From positions 248,001-312,000 of the forward strand of contig OZ253477.1 in assembly GCA_965261775.1 (NCBI GenBank): DNA of 64,000 nt. Reading direction: 5' to 3'. Of this stretch, positions 17,474 to 26,016 are shown piece by piece. The notes below the pieces were generated by a model. It made no database searches. It saw only the letters and a program-made list of their open reading frames with translations, and was not told the DNA's origin. The first letter of the stretch is position 1; each line of letters begins with the position of its first letter. The DNA comes from G965261775 sp965261775. Lineage in GTDB: Bacteria; Pseudomonadota; Gammaproteobacteria; Eutrophobiales; Eutrophobiaceae. A program made the translations under genes and the position numbers.

Positions 17474-17914
17474 ATGATAAAGAAAACTGTTTCTTTTGTT
17501 TTTGTCTTGGTAGCAGCCAAGACCGTGTTTCCCGTGAATGCCGCCGAGCATCAGGTCAATGCAGAAGCGCGTATTTTTAAGCCCGCTATCCTTTATATCC
17601 AGCAGGGCGATACGGTTAATTTTACCAACATGACTTCCCATAATGCAGTGAGTTATGTTGTACCAGAAGGGGCAAACGAGTTTGGGGAAAGAGGGAAATT
17701 CCCGGGTGGGAGCTTTAATGTGAAGCTGAATACGCCCGGCATCTACGGTTACGTTTGTGAACCCCACATCGGCTTTGGAATGGTTGGCGTTATTGCCGTT
17801 GGTGACATCACCACTGAGGATATTGCCGCAACAAAGAAGAAGGCAATGGAAACCCTGCAAGGGCCTTTCAGGCGAGTTATTGGTAAAATCAACAAACTTA
17901 AGCCCACAAAATGA
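17474..17914 (+). CDS. Pseudoazurin-type blue copper protein in the xox cluster
   Basis: A 146-residue periplasmic cupredoxin. The signal peptide ends near VNA-AEHQ (about residue 24). The type-1 copper ligands are all visible: His56 in MTSHNAV, Cys95 and His98 in CEPH, and Met103, with the pseudoazurin spacing Cys-x2-His-x4-Met. The C-terminal helical extension (about 113-146) also fits pseudoazurin. It carries one electron. It lies between xoxF and xoxJ, exactly where the cytochrome c gene xoxG usually stands, and no CxxCH protein is encoded anywhere in this window. The likely role is electron acceptor from XoxF, or relay to an oxidase; that is inference. The ribosome site is GGAG, 12 bases before ATG. 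Confidence 0.88.
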   Translation: MIKKTVSFVFVLVAAKTVFPVNAAEHQVNAEARIFKPAILYIQQGDTVNFTNMTSHNAVSYVVPEGANEFGERGKFPGGSFNVKLNTPGIYGYVCEPHIGFGMVGVIAVGDITTEDIAATKKKAMETLQGPFRRVIGKINKLKPTK

Positions 17915-17969
17915 ATTGTGAATTGGACAATGCGAGGTCTGTTTTAAGTGTGGGGGTCCGGAGGTTAAT

Positions 17970-18812
17970 ATGAAAAGATTGTTCTCAAGTATTTTTTTAT
18001 GCATTTTGGCAAGTTTGGTGTATGCGGATGATGCACTGCCTGATCCGAAATATCTCAAGGTGTGTGCCGACCCCTATATGTTGCCGTTTTCTAATATTCA
18101 TGAGGAAGGATACGAAAACAAAATCGCAGCGCTTTTTGCGAAAAAACTGGGACTGGAGTTGAAATATGAATTTTTTCCGCAAAGGATCGGTTTTATCAGA
18201 AATACACTGAAGGCAGAATCTGAAACAAGCAAAGGCTTCAAATGTGATTTGGTTATCAGTGTCCCTGAAAACTTTGAGCTGGCCGCTACGACAAATCCTT
18301 ACTTTACGTCAAGCTATATGCTTGTCTATGCCAAGGGGCGCAAGCTTGATTCAATTACCGACCCCGCCATGCTGGATGCGTTCGTCAACGAAAAAGGCAA
18401 TACACTCAAATTCGGTTTATCCGACCGCGGACCGGCACAACTTTGGGTTTTTCACAACAATCTGATAGGTGCTATTGTGCCTTATCAGGCGCAACCTGGC
18501 GATCCGAAAGCCAACCCAGGGGCCAAATTTATTGAGGATATTATTTCCGGGAAGATTGATGCTTCTATAGTATGGGGACCAACGGCAGGCTATTACGCGC
18601 AGAAATACAAAGACAAGACCGAACTTGTTTTACTCCCGCTTAAGGATGATCCAGAAAAGCCGGAGATGCGTTTTACCTACAGCTTTTCCATGGCGGTGCG
18701 TTATGGTGAAAAGGCATGGAAAGAAAAAATCAATCATTTAATCAGCGAAAACGGCGGTGAGATTGAACAGATTCTGAAAGAATACGGCGTACCATTGGTC
18801 AAGGCGCAATAG
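17970..18812 (+). CDS. xoxJ: XoxJ, periplasmic binding-fold partner of XoxF
   Basis: 280 residues with a signal peptide (cleavage near VYA-DD). The mature protein has the family-3 solute-binding fold and the MoxJ/XoxJ-type opening KVCADPYMLPFSN, followed by YENKIAALFAKKLGLEL and CDLVISVPENFELAATT. XoxJ binds immature XoxF and is thought to help its activation. A strong GGAGG lies 9 bases before ATG. It follows the pseudoazurin by 55 bases and precedes an unknown periplasmic gene by 11, so these three form an operon. Confidence 0.88.
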   Translation: MKRLFSSIFLCILASLVYADDALPDPKYLKVCADPYMLPFSNIHEEGYENKIAALFAKKLGLELKYEFFPQRIGFIRNTLKAESETSKGFKCDLVISVPENFELAATTNPYFTSSYMLVYAKGRKLDSITDPAMLDAFVNEKGNTLKFGLSDRGPAQLWVFHNNLIGAIVPYQAQPGDPKANPGAKFIEDIISGKIDASIVWGPTAGYYAQKYKDKTELVLLPLKDDPEKPEMRFTYSFSMAVRYGEKAWKEKINHLISENGGEIEQILKEYGVPLVKAQ

Positions 18813-18823
18813 GTCATCTGAGT

Positions 18824-19594
18824 ATGAAAACGTTATTATTCCTGTCATCATTTATCCTGTCTTTTGCCGGCATTGCTATTGCGGTGGAGCAGACAGATGA
18901 AGGCAATCAAAGAACAGAACTGACCGAGGATGAGCTGGAATCTAAAGTCGGTCGTTTTGGCGAGGTTGAAGAAATTCCCGAAGATTTTCAATTCAGCAAG
19001 GCCGAAACCCTACTATGGCATGACGACCATCTGTTAAATATAAAAGAACCGATCAGGCTGTACTATGAATTTATCAAAGAGGGGAGTTTTGAAGAAGGCT
19101 TCAGCGATTCTGTCTATTTGGAAATTCTGAAGCTAAACGACGACGGTACAAAGAATGCTCGGCTTGATTTTTTTACTGCAGATAGAAAACAGTCTGTCGC
19201 ACCTGATCACGTCACTAACATAAGGGGCAACCCGGTACTGGGGATCTATATGCAAGGCGACATCTATGAAATGGATCGCCTGACGGAGGGGAACTGGCGA
19301 CATTTTTTGAAACAGATTAAAATCTCCCTGCGCAAGGAGGCCAAGGTTGAACGGATCACGATTAACTTCAACGGCAAGGAATACAAGGGCGAGAAAGTAT
19401 TCTTTTCACCATACCTGAACGATCCACATCGACGCGAATTTGAGAAGTTTTCCGAAAAATATTATGAACTGCTCTTTTCCAATGATATTCCCGGTAGTCT
19501 TTACCAGATTAAAACAGTCATTCCCGATAAAGAAAATGCCACACCATTGATATTGGAAAAATTGACACTGGTGGACGCTAAAGCGAATAAATAA
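18824..19594 (+). CDS. Unknown periplasmic protein at the end of the xox operon
   Basis: 256 residues with a signal peptide (MKTLLFLSSFILSFAGIAIA, cleavage near residue 20). The mature protein is acidic, with no Cys and no membrane segment. Predicted strands include LNIKEPIRLYYEFIKEG, VYLEILKLNDDGTKNARL and VERITINFNGKEYKG. It is read 11 bases after xoxJ and ends 18 bases from the convergent fdhA end. I do not recognise the family. The coupling to xoxJ suggests a role in methanol dehydrogenase maturation or function. Confidence 0.6.
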   Translation: MKTLLFLSSFILSFAGIAIAVEQTDEGNQRTELTEDELESKVGRFGEVEEIPEDFQFSKAETLLWHDDHLLNIKEPIRLYYEFIKEGSFEEGFSDSVYLEILKLNDDGTKNARLDFFTADRKQSVAPDHVTNIRGNPVLGIYMQGDIYEMDRLTEGNWRHFLKQIKISLRKEAKVERITINFNGKEYKGEKVFFSPYLNDPHRREFEKFSEKYYELLFSNDIPGSLYQIKTVIPDKENATPLILEKLTLVDAKANK

Positions 19595-19612
19595 CCGTGT
19601 TTCGCCTTCCTC

Positions 19613-22360
19613 TCAATCCGCAGATAGTTTAACTGCACAGAATTTGAATTCCGGTATTTTCCCGTAGGGGTCAAGTTCTGCATTAGTGATCAGATTAGCC
19701 GCTGCTTCGTTGAAGGTAAAGGGCATCATCACCACACCTTCTAGAATATGTTCATCAGCCCTGCCAGTCACCGCAATTTTGCCGCGCCGCGATTCGATTA
19801 CCAGCGTGTCCCCGGTTTTCAGGCCGAGTTTGGCCAGGTCTTTTGGATGAATTATGATGCACGGGCCGGGTTCTAGCGCGTCCAAAACACGGGAGTGGCG
19901 TGTCATTGAACCGGTGTGCCAGTGTTCAAGCTGTCGACCGGTAACGAATATATAGGGAAACGCATCGTCAGGCAGTTCCGCCGCTTCAATATAGTCAGCG
20001 GGAACGAAACGACCTTTGCCGTCTTCGGTCGGGAAGATGCCATTTTTGAAGATAACCGGTTCCCCCGGATCGCCTTCCTGTGTCAGAGGATAGGTCAGAG
20101 AGTCTTCTTTTTCCAGTCTTTCCCAAGTAATGCCGGCCATGCTCGGCACCGCTTTCCTGATTTCCTCAAAAACTTCTTCAGGTCCGCTGTAATTCCAGCT
20201 TAGTCCGATGCGATTTGCGATTTCTTGGATGATCCACAAGTCAGCTTTCGCGTCTCCCGGTGAGGGGATAGCTTGTCGCCCTATTTGCACACGGCGATCC
20301 GTATTGGTGAAGGTGCCCGACTTTTCCGGAAAAGCGCTGGACGGCAGGATCACATCTGCATAGCTACAGGTCTCAGTAAAGAAAATATCCTGCACAACAC
20401 AATGTTCCAGTGCGGCTAACGCCTCCCTGGCATGGTTTAAATTGGGATCGGACATGGCGGGGTTTTCGCCCATGATGTACAAGCCATTGATTTCCCCATC
20501 ATGTATGGCGTGCATGATTTCAACGACGGTTTTCCCCGGATTTGGATCAAGAGATTTTCCCCAGAGCGTTTCAAACTTTTCCCGTGCATGATTATCGGAA
20601 ACGGGCTGATAGTCGGGATAAACCATTGGAATAAGCCCGACATCGGATGCTCCCTGAACGTTATTCTGACCTCGCAGGGGGTGAAGTCCCGTGCCGGGAC
20701 GACCAATTTGCCCGGTCATCAGTGCCAGGGAAATCAGGCAACGCGCATTATCTGTGCCGTGAATATGCTGGGATATTCCCATACCCCAGAAAATAATCGC
20801 CGTTTCGGCTTTGGCATACAGGCGGGAAACCGCCCGTATCTTTTCAGGCGAGACGCCGCAGATCGGTGCGACCTTTTCTGGATCGTATTTGCAAACGGTC
20901 TCTTTCAAGGCTTCAAATCCGTCAGTGTGTTCATCAATAAATTTTCTGTTGTGCAAATTTTCGCTGATGATAGTTTGCATCATGGCGTTCAGCAGTAACA
21001 CATCTGTGCCTGGTTGTAGTTGTATAAAGTAGTCCGCGTATAAATGCATTGCGGATCCGTAAGGTTCAATTAAAATTAATTTACTACCTCTTTGGACCGC
21101 ATTTTTCATAAAGGTCGCAGCGACAGGGTGATTGTCATTCGGTCTCGCGCCGATTATGATGATAACCTCCGCTTCGCAGCCATCCTCCACTTGATTGGAT
21201 ACCGCACCGGAGCCAATGGTTTCCAGAAGGGCGGCGACGGAAGAGGCATGGCAAAGGCGTGTACAATGATCAACATTATTTGTACCAAAGCCGGTACGCA
21301 CTAGTTTTTGTACCAGATAGGCTTCTTCATTGCTGCCTTTGGCGCAGCCAAAACCGGCGAGCGCCTGTGCGCCCCGGTTGTCCCGAATAGTTTTCAGTCC
21401 TTTGGCCGCAAAGTCCAGCGCTTCTTCCCAGCTTGCTTCGCGGAAATATTGATGTATCTGGGCCGGCGTAACAAGGGCGGGAGTTTTCTCCGCGTCAGTG
21501 CGGCGTATTAACGGTTTGGTTAATCGTTCTGGATGATGTACATAGTCAAAACCATAGCGTCCTTTAACGCAGAGGCGGCTCTTATTTGACGGGCCTTCGC
21601 GGCCTTCGACATATTGAATGTGGTTGTCCTTGACATTAAATGTCAGAAGACAACCGACCCCGCAATAGGGACAAACGGATTCAATTTTTTTATCCGGCTC
21701 AACGAGACCGACATTCCCAGCTGGCATTAACGCACCGGTAGGACAGGCCTGTACACACTCGCCACAGGCTACACAGGTACTTTCACCCATAGGTGTTGCC
21801 GTATCAAACACGATCTGCGATTTGTTGCCACGAAAGGCATAGCCGATAACATCATTGACCTGTTCTTCACGGCAGGCGCGCAGGCATCGTGTACATTGAA
21901 TACAGGTATCCAGATTGACCGCGATTGCCGGATGAGAGAGGTCGGGGCCGACCTGTTCACGCGGAGTGAATCTCGGCTTACAGACGTGTAATTTGTCAGC
22001 CCAATAGTCTAGTTCTGAATTCAGGTGATAGGGAGACTTGCCTTGTTTCGGCATATCGGAAAGTAATAATTCCAAGACCATTTTCTGCGAATGGAGCACG
22101 CGTTCACCGTGACTCTCGATCTTCATTCCCGGAGTCGGCTGGCGACAGCAGGAGGCGGCAAGGGTGCGCTCTCCCTCAATTTCAACCATACAGACGCGGC
22201 AGTTACCATCGGGGCGATAACCTTCCTTGTAACAGAGCGTCGGGATCTCAAATCCGTTGCGTCGGGCGGCCTGCAGTATGGTCTCATCGCCATAGGCCGT
22301 GACAGTTTTGTCGTTGAAACTGAATACTGTTTGATTGACGACTTTAGGATTGGCCACCAT
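19613..22360 (-). CDS. fdhA: NAD-dependent formate dehydrogenase, molybdenum (alpha) subunit
   Basis: Oxidises formate to CO2 in the cytoplasm and passes electrons through Fe-S centres to the FdhB flavin. I use ATG 22360 (915 residues); a longer overlapping frame starts at 22396. In order: a NuoG-like [2Fe-2S] domain with CRVCMVE, two [4Fe-4S] motifs (CIQCTRCLRAC and CVACGECVQACPTG), the cofactor-domain cluster CPYCGVGC, and the molybdopterin domain. The Mo ligand is a Cys in DHCTRLCHASSVAAL (about residue 366), so this is not the selenocysteine type. The C-terminus has the GRQLEHWHTG pterin-binding block. The gene follows fdhB directly. No fdhD or small delta subunit is nearby. Confidence 0.93.
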   Translation of the reverse strand: MVANPKVVNQTVFSFNDKTVTAYGDETILQAARRNGFEIPTLCYKEGYRPDGNCRVCMVEIEGERTLAASCCRQPTPGMKIESHGERVLHSQKMVLELLLSDMPKQGKSPYHLNSELDYWADKLHVCKPRFTPREQVGPDLSHPAIAVNLDTCIQCTRCLRACREEQVNDVIGYAFRGNKSQIVFDTATPMGESTCVACGECVQACPTGALMPAGNVGLVEPDKKIESVCPYCGVGCLLTFNVKDNHIQYVEGREGPSNKSRLCVKGRYGFDYVHHPERLTKPLIRRTDAEKTPALVTPAQIHQYFREASWEEALDFAAKGLKTIRDNRGAQALAGFGCAKGSNEEAYLVQKLVRTGFGTNNVDHCTRLCHASSVAALLETIGSGAVSNQVEDGCEAEVIIIIGARPNDNHPVAATFMKNAVQRGSKLILIEPYGSAMHLYADYFIQLQPGTDVLLLNAMMQTIISENLHNRKFIDEHTDGFEALKETVCKYDPEKVAPICGVSPEKIRAVSRLYAKAETAIIFWGMGISQHIHGTDNARCLISLALMTGQIGRPGTGLHPLRGQNNVQGASDVGLIPMVYPDYQPVSDNHAREKFETLWGKSLDPNPGKTVVEIMHAIHDGEINGLYIMGENPAMSDPNLNHAREALAALEHCVVQDIFFTETCSYADVILPSSAFPEKSGTFTNTDRRVQIGRQAIPSPGDAKADLWIIQEIANRIGLSWNYSGPEEVFEEIRKAVPSMAGITWERLEKEDSLTYPLTQEGDPGEPVIFKNGIFPTEDGKGRFVPADYIEAAELPDDAFPYIFVTGRQLEHWHTGSMTRHSRVLDALEPGPCIIIHPKDLAKLGLKTGDTLVIESRRGKIAVTGRADEHILEGVVMMPFTFNEAAANLITNAELDPYGKIPEFKFCAVKLSAD

Positions 22361-22361
22361 A

Positions 22362-24023
22362 TTACTTAAACTCTCTTGGAAAATATTTAATTGCACAACG
22401 CAGGGGATTGGGCGCCGCCTGCCCCAGCCCGCAGATAGAGGCGTCTTCCATTGTCCTGGCTAACTCTTCAAGCAGCGTCAGATTCCATTCTTTCCTTTCC
22501 ATCAGTTTGACGGCTTTCTCCGTGCCGACCCGGCACGGTGTGCATTGTCCGCAGGATTCATGTTCAAAAAAGCGCATCGCATTTAACGCCGCGGCTCTGG
22601 CACTGTCTTTTTCGGATAATACGATGATGGCGGCAGAACCGATAAAACACCCGTAGGGTTGCAAGGTGTCAAAGTCCAATGGAATATCAGCAAGCGAGGA
22701 GGGTAAAATACCGCCTGATACGCCCCCCGGAAAGTAGCCGTAAAACTCATGACCGGGCAACATTCCGCCGCAGTATTCATCAATGAGTTCCTGCATGGTA
22801 ATCCCGGCCGGAGCGAGATGCACACCAGGTTTTTGCACGCGCCCGCTGACCGAAAAAGAACGCCGGCCTGAACGCCCATGTCGGCCTTCTTTGGCGAACC
22901 ACTCTGCTCCTTTTTCAATGATATCCCTGATCCAATGCATGCTTTCCATGTTCTGCTCTAGTGTAGGATGCCCAAATAGACCCACCTGAGCGACATAGGG
23001 TGGGCGCAGTCTAGGTACACCGCGTTTGCCTTCAATGGATTCAATCATGGCCGATTCTTCTCCGCAAATATAGGCGCCAGCGCCTCGGCGAAGGTGAATT
23101 TCTGGCAGTGGACATGGTGGATTTTCCCTGAGCCGATCCAGTTCGCGTTCCAGCATTTTGTGACATCCGGCGTATTCATCTCTCAAATAGATATAAATCT
23201 TCTCCGCTTCAATAGCCCAGTGCGCGATCAAGGTACCTTCAATAAAGCGATGCGGATCTTTTTCAAGATAATAACGATCCTTGAATGTCCCAGGTTCTCC
23301 CTCGTCGATATTGATTGCGATCATCCTGGGTTTACTCTTTTCGGTTAAAATTCGCCATTTCCGTCCAGTTGGAAAGCCAGCGCCGCCAAGCCCTCTCAGA
23401 TTTGAGTTTTCCAGAATAGAGATTATTTCGTCCGGCATGTATTGCCGCTGAACGCATTTTAGCAGAGTTTCATATCCGCCGTTTTTTTGATATTCATCAT
23501 AGCCGATACAATCAGGTGCAACAGCTTCAAATTCATTGCTATCCACAGCGGCTTTCACCTTTGCCAAATCTGCACATTCAATCGGTTTTTTCCCGGCGAT
23601 GACGATTGGCGCGGCATGGCAACGTCCCACGCAAGGGACGGACTGAATACGCACGTCTTTGATATTTTCTACGTTAAGTTGTTTGAGCAATTCTCTGGCA
23701 CCGAACATTTCGCAGCTCAACGACTCACACACACGCAACGTTCGGGGCGGAGGTGGGGTTTCATTTTCACGGATGACGTCAAAATGATGGTAAAATGTCG
23801 CTGTCTCGTAGATCTCTGCCAGCGGCAGCTTCATTTCAATCGACAATGCGGCAATATGCCGATGGGATATATGGTGATAGTGATCTTGAATCTTGTGCAG
23901 ATGCTCTATAAGCATCTCACGTGAACGCGTTGCGTCGCCAAGCAAGGCCTTAATCTCGGCCAATGCCTCATGCGGGATAATGCGTTCTCCGGGCCGTCCT
24001 TGCTTTCTACGTTGTCGTTTCAT
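22362..24023 (-). CDS. fdhB: NAD-dependent formate dehydrogenase, fused NuoE-NuoF (beta) subunit
   Basis: 553 residues: a NuoE-like thioredoxin-fold [2Fe-2S] domain (about 1-160; Cys in VCESLSCEMFG and VPCVGRCHAAP) fused to a NuoF-like domain. The latter has the FMN loop LRGLGGAGFPTGRKW, the NAD-binding ICGEESAMIESIEGKRG and the [4Fe-4S] motif CGQCTPCRVGT. It transfers electrons from FdhA to NAD+. It is the first gene of an fdhBA operon with its own promoter and a folded leader that reaches the start codon (separate entries). Fusion of the two Nuo-like parts is usual in this two-subunit enzyme type. Confidence 0.93.
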   Translation of the reverse strand: MKRQRRKQGRPGERIIPHEALAEIKALLGDATRSREMLIEHLHKIQDHYHHISHRHIAALSIEMKLPLAEIYETATFYHHFDVIRENETPPPPRTLRVCESLSCEMFGARELLKQLNVENIKDVRIQSVPCVGRCHAAPIVIAGKKPIECADLAKVKAAVDSNEFEAVAPDCIGYDEYQKNGGYETLLKCVQRQYMPDEIISILENSNLRGLGGAGFPTGRKWRILTEKSKPRMIAINIDEGEPGTFKDRYYLEKDPHRFIEGTLIAHWAIEAEKIYIYLRDEYAGCHKMLERELDRLRENPPCPLPEIHLRRGAGAYICGEESAMIESIEGKRGVPRLRPPYVAQVGLFGHPTLEQNMESMHWIRDIIEKGAEWFAKEGRHGRSGRRSFSVSGRVQKPGVHLAPAGITMQELIDEYCGGMLPGHEFYGYFPGGVSGGILPSSLADIPLDFDTLQPYGCFIGSAAIIVLSEKDSARAAALNAMRFFEHESCGQCTPCRVGTEKAVKLMERKEWNLTLLEELARTMEDASICGLGQAAPNPLRCAIKYFPREFK

Positions 24024-24027
24024 AAAG

Positions 24028-24120
24028 GTTCGTTTCTACACAGGTTTAAAATCATAGTTTAAAAGCCAATACCTTTAATCCCGCATAAAACCGGGTAAGG
24101 TATAGTTGATAGAAACGAAC
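24028..24120 (-). promoter_or_regulatory. Structured 5' leader of fdhBA (candidate RNA switch)
   Basis: On the transcribed strand an 11-pair perfect outer helix (24110-24120 with 24028-24038) encloses a second helix of 7 pairs (24097-24103 with 24069-24075) capped by CCCG/CGGG (24092-24095 with 24080-24083), and an imperfect third helix (24058-24067 with 24043-24051). This is a three-way-junction shape. The outer helix ends four bases before the fdhB ATG, and no free Shine-Dalgarno sequence is visible there, so folding would control translation start. No known riboswitch class is identified by eye; a molybdenum-cofactor or metabolite sensor is speculation. Confidence 0.5.
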
Positions 24121-24164
24121 GCCATCCACAATTCTATCGTGCACCACCATTCTGATGCCTGCCT

Positions 24165-24193
24165 AGTATAATACACCAAAGACCGATTTTCAA
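24165..24193 (-). promoter_or_regulatory. Sigma70-type promoter for fdhBA
   Basis: On the minus strand TTGAAA (24193-24188) and TATACT (24170-24165) are 17 bases apart. Transcription would begin near 24158, giving a leader of about 135 bases that contains the folded element at 24028-24120. Confidence 0.6.
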
Positions 24194-24278
24194 AGACCGC
24201 CTGATCTTGAGATCCGCGCTAACCTGCGGGTAGTCAATTCAAAACTCTTCATAAATAGATTCGGCCAAGTGCAGACAG

Positions 24279-25112
24279 TTATCCATGCTTGCTCAAATGT
24301 TTGAGGAGCAGGATTTCACCTTTGCCGTTTCGAGACAGATCGCCGCTGAAACGATGTGCGACCGGACCGTATTTTCTGAACAGGGCCAAATCACCACCTG
24401 TATTGGCTAGTTGCGTAAATAACAACCTTAAAAACTGCATTTTGAGGTCACCACAATTTTTAAATGTCGCGGCGATATGTGCCGGTTTTTTCGCCAGTAT
24501 CAACGTCCCTCTGCGCATGCCGCAGCCCGGATATTTTCCGACTTTATCCAAGATGATAATGGTGCCTGCGTGTATGCGATTGCCGCAGTAATCGCCTGCC
24601 TTGCCCTGCACAATGATAATCCCCCGACGCATGCGGTCGCCCACCCGTTCGCCTGCATTGCCCCTGATATTGATCATACCATTGCTCATGCCGAAGGCGT
24701 CTCCGGGCTGTCCGGCACCGACGTAATCACCTGCATTTCCGGTAATCTCTATCCTGCCGCCAGTCATACTGTTTCCAGACCAGGAACCGGTATTTCCGTA
24801 AACAGTCAATTCGCCGCCTGTCATACGTTTGCCAGCAAAATTACCAACATCACCTTTTATGCGAATGGAACCTTTTGTCATACCCTGACCGATACACACC
24901 AGTTTGTCGCAGCTTTTTTCAAATATAATGTCGTCCGATCGTCTGCCCTTGACGTCAAATAATTCGCCGGCGTTAACAATTTCTTTACCATATGCCAGCT
25001 TGATCTTTTTGACGGAATCAAGTTGCTTGCCTGCAAGCCTGTCCGGGGTCAGCGGTGATACGTCCAGAGTATATTGCGGCCGGTTTTTCAATGTAAAGGT
25101 GAGTGCAGTCAT
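24279..25112 (-). CDS. fhcC: Formyltransferase/hydrolase complex subunit C (FwdC-like)
   Basis: 277 residues. The central part is a right-handed beta-helix built from repeated short Gly-containing turns of the type GNAGDYVGAGQ, GNAGERVGDRM and GKAGDYCGNRI, as in FwdC and the GltB C-terminal domain. In FhcABCD it is structural and helps place the polyglutamate/methanofuran-type carrier. It is the last gene of fhcBADC and overlaps fhcD by 4 bases (ATGA). Confidence 0.93.
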   Translation of the reverse strand: MTALTFTLKNRPQYTLDVSPLTPDRLAGKQLDSVKKIKLAYGKEIVNAGELFDVKGRRSDDIIFEKSCDKLVCIGQGMTKGSIRIKGDVGNFAGKRMTGGELTVYGNTGSWSGNSMTGGRIEITGNAGDYVGAGQPGDAFGMSNGMINIRGNAGERVGDRMRRGIIIVQGKAGDYCGNRIHAGTIIILDKVGKYPGCGMRRGTLILAKKPAHIAATFKNCGDLKMQFLRLLFTQLANTGGDLALFRKYGPVAHRFSGDLSRNGKGEILLLKHLSKHG

Positions 25113-26005
25113 TTGAGTATCTTTCTCAGGTGAAAAAGGTGGGTGCCCAGATTTCCGCCGTAGTTGCCAGCACTGATACGGTATATGCCTTTTGCCGGGC
25201 CATATGCACAGGCTGCCCGTATCCCGACGTTGATAGCTTCAGTAATAGATTCTTCATCTAGTCCGTCAATAACGATTTCCAGTACGGAGCCTATCTCATC
25301 ACCAAGCTGTGTTTTAACCTGACCTTTCAGTGTCGGGCAATAGGCTTCATTGGTTGAGGCGGTCAGGGATTTGTATTTTGAACCGACTTTGGAACCAGAG
25401 CCGACAATACCGCCCGGAAACGCCGTAATGACGCCGGGGATATTTTGAATCGCTTCAACAGCTTTTTCGCAGGCTATCAGGCCTTGGCGCGTCGTTTTTG
25501 CGAGTACCAGAAAGTTTCCACCACCAATCGCTCCGGTCACACCGGTCGTTTCCTCACAGATAAACTCGCCATGCATCACCGGAATCCTCCAATAACGTTT
25601 TCCTCCGATCACCTTGGATATCTGATAGCCATCGCCGAAAAAGCGCAGATTTTTACCCATAGGTACTTTCTGGTCACTTTCCAGCCCTGAGTAACACGCC
25701 GTGGTCGCCGTGGTCATTACGGATTGACCGACGCGGGTTGGTACCTGTTTTTCCATATCCTTGACGGACATCGTAAACATCATCACAGAAATGCCGGGGC
25801 GTCCATCAGGTGTTTCACTAGGCTTTAATTCGCGTTCAATATCCGCTTCAACCCCGCAGGCGATGACGGAAGAGGCAAAACCTCGAATAGCATTAGCAGC
25901 GCGGTGAGCCCATTTCAGATTCATGGCAGTTATAATGAGACGAGTTGTTTTCATCGGAAATGCCTCGGCAAAGGTATCGTCAATATAAACGCCGTTAATT
26001 TTCAT
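25109..26005 (-). CDS. fhcD: Formylmethanofuran--tetrahydromethanopterin formyltransferase
   Basis: 298 residues, normal length. Transfers the formyl group between formyl-tetrahydromethanopterin and the methanofuran-type carrier; in methylotrophs it runs towards formate. Characteristic stretches are INGVYIDDTFAEAFPM at the N-terminus, RIPVMHGEFICEE, GGGNFLVLAKTTRQGL and GIYRISAGNYGGNLG near the C-terminus. Read between fhcA (11 bases upstream) and fhcC (overlapping). Confidence 0.95.
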   Translation of the reverse strand: MKINGVYIDDTFAEAFPMKTTRLIITAMNLKWAHRAANAIRGFASSVIACGVEADIERELKPSETPDGRPGISVMMFTMSVKDMEKQVPTRVGQSVMTTATTACYSGLESDQKVPMGKNLRFFGDGYQISKVIGGKRYWRIPVMHGEFICEETTGVTGAIGGGNFLVLAKTTRQGLIACEKAVEAIQNIPGVITAFPGGIVGSGSKVGSKYKSLTASTNEAYCPTLKGQVKTQLGDEIGSVLEIVIDGLDEESITEAINVGIRAACAYGPAKGIYRISAGNYGGNLGTHLFHLRKILK

Positions 26006-26016
26006 GGTCTCTCCGA

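Noticed and set aside
20501..20998. 165-codon plus-strand frame inside fdhA
   Set aside because: Antisense to the molybdenum domain of fdhA; no start signals and no family.
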